5,815 nt of DNA from Promethearchaeota archaeon. GTDB taxonomy: Archaea; Asgardarchaeota; Lokiarchaeia; Sigynarchaeales; MK-D1. A program made the position numbers and the translations under genes. This document shows positions 5,803 to 5,815 of the stretch, piece by piece (the first letter of the stretch is position 1; every line of letters begins with the position of its first letter). The notes beneath the pieces are model-generated. The model did no database searches. It was given only the letters and a program-made list of their open reading frames with translations, and was not told the origin of the DNA. Location: assembly GCA_016839385.1 (NCBI GenBank), contig JAEOUK010000235.1, positions 1-5,815 of the forward strand, in the 5' to 3' direction.

Positions 5803-5815
5803 TACTTGAAATGAA

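Overview
The window looks like part of an Asgard archaeal genome. It is AT-rich and densely packed, with archaeal TATA-box promoters (several apparently leaderless) and archaeal information and repair genes: an RtcA-type RNA 3'-phosphate cyclase and an EndoQ-type DNA repair nuclease. The most telling gene is at 2932-3600 on the minus strand. Its 222-residue product matches eukaryotic VPS28, a subunit of ESCRT-I, in length, two-part layout and several sequence blocks. ESCRT-I homologues in prokaryotes are known from Asgard archaea. The assignment rests on remembered family sequences, not on a search.

Layout from left to right. Positions 1-804 (+) hold the 3' part of an archaeal nucleotidyltransferase whose reading frame is already open at base 1. 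A small zinc-ribbon protein (771-1022, -) converges on it with a 34-bp overlap. A GNAT acetyltransferase (best start GTG at 1113, ending 1562, +) diverges from the zinc-ribbon gene and overlaps the end of endoQ by 8 bp. Four minus-strand genes follow, in transcription order from the right: rtcA (4689-5771), a zinc-ribbon/Yip1-like multispanning membrane protein (3602-4543, probably starting at an ATT codon), the VPS28-like gene (2932-3600) and endoQ (1555-2901). All stretches between genes are under 150 bp.

How the genes fit together. The membrane-protein and VPS28-like genes are separated by one base and almost certainly form a translationally coupled pair. This suggests that a Yip1-like membrane protein and an ESCRT-I subunit work together at the archaeal membrane, which is an inference from gene order. 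EndoQ has its own well-placed TATA box in the 30-bp gap before it, so it can be transcribed alone or by read-through. rtcA also has its own leaderless promoter. The 145-bp gap between rtcA and the membrane-protein gene holds a likely oligo-T terminator, two copies of a TAAATTCTA-based repeat, a TATA-like element inside the repeats, and a strong Shine-Dalgarno sequence. It is the most interesting regulatory region here.
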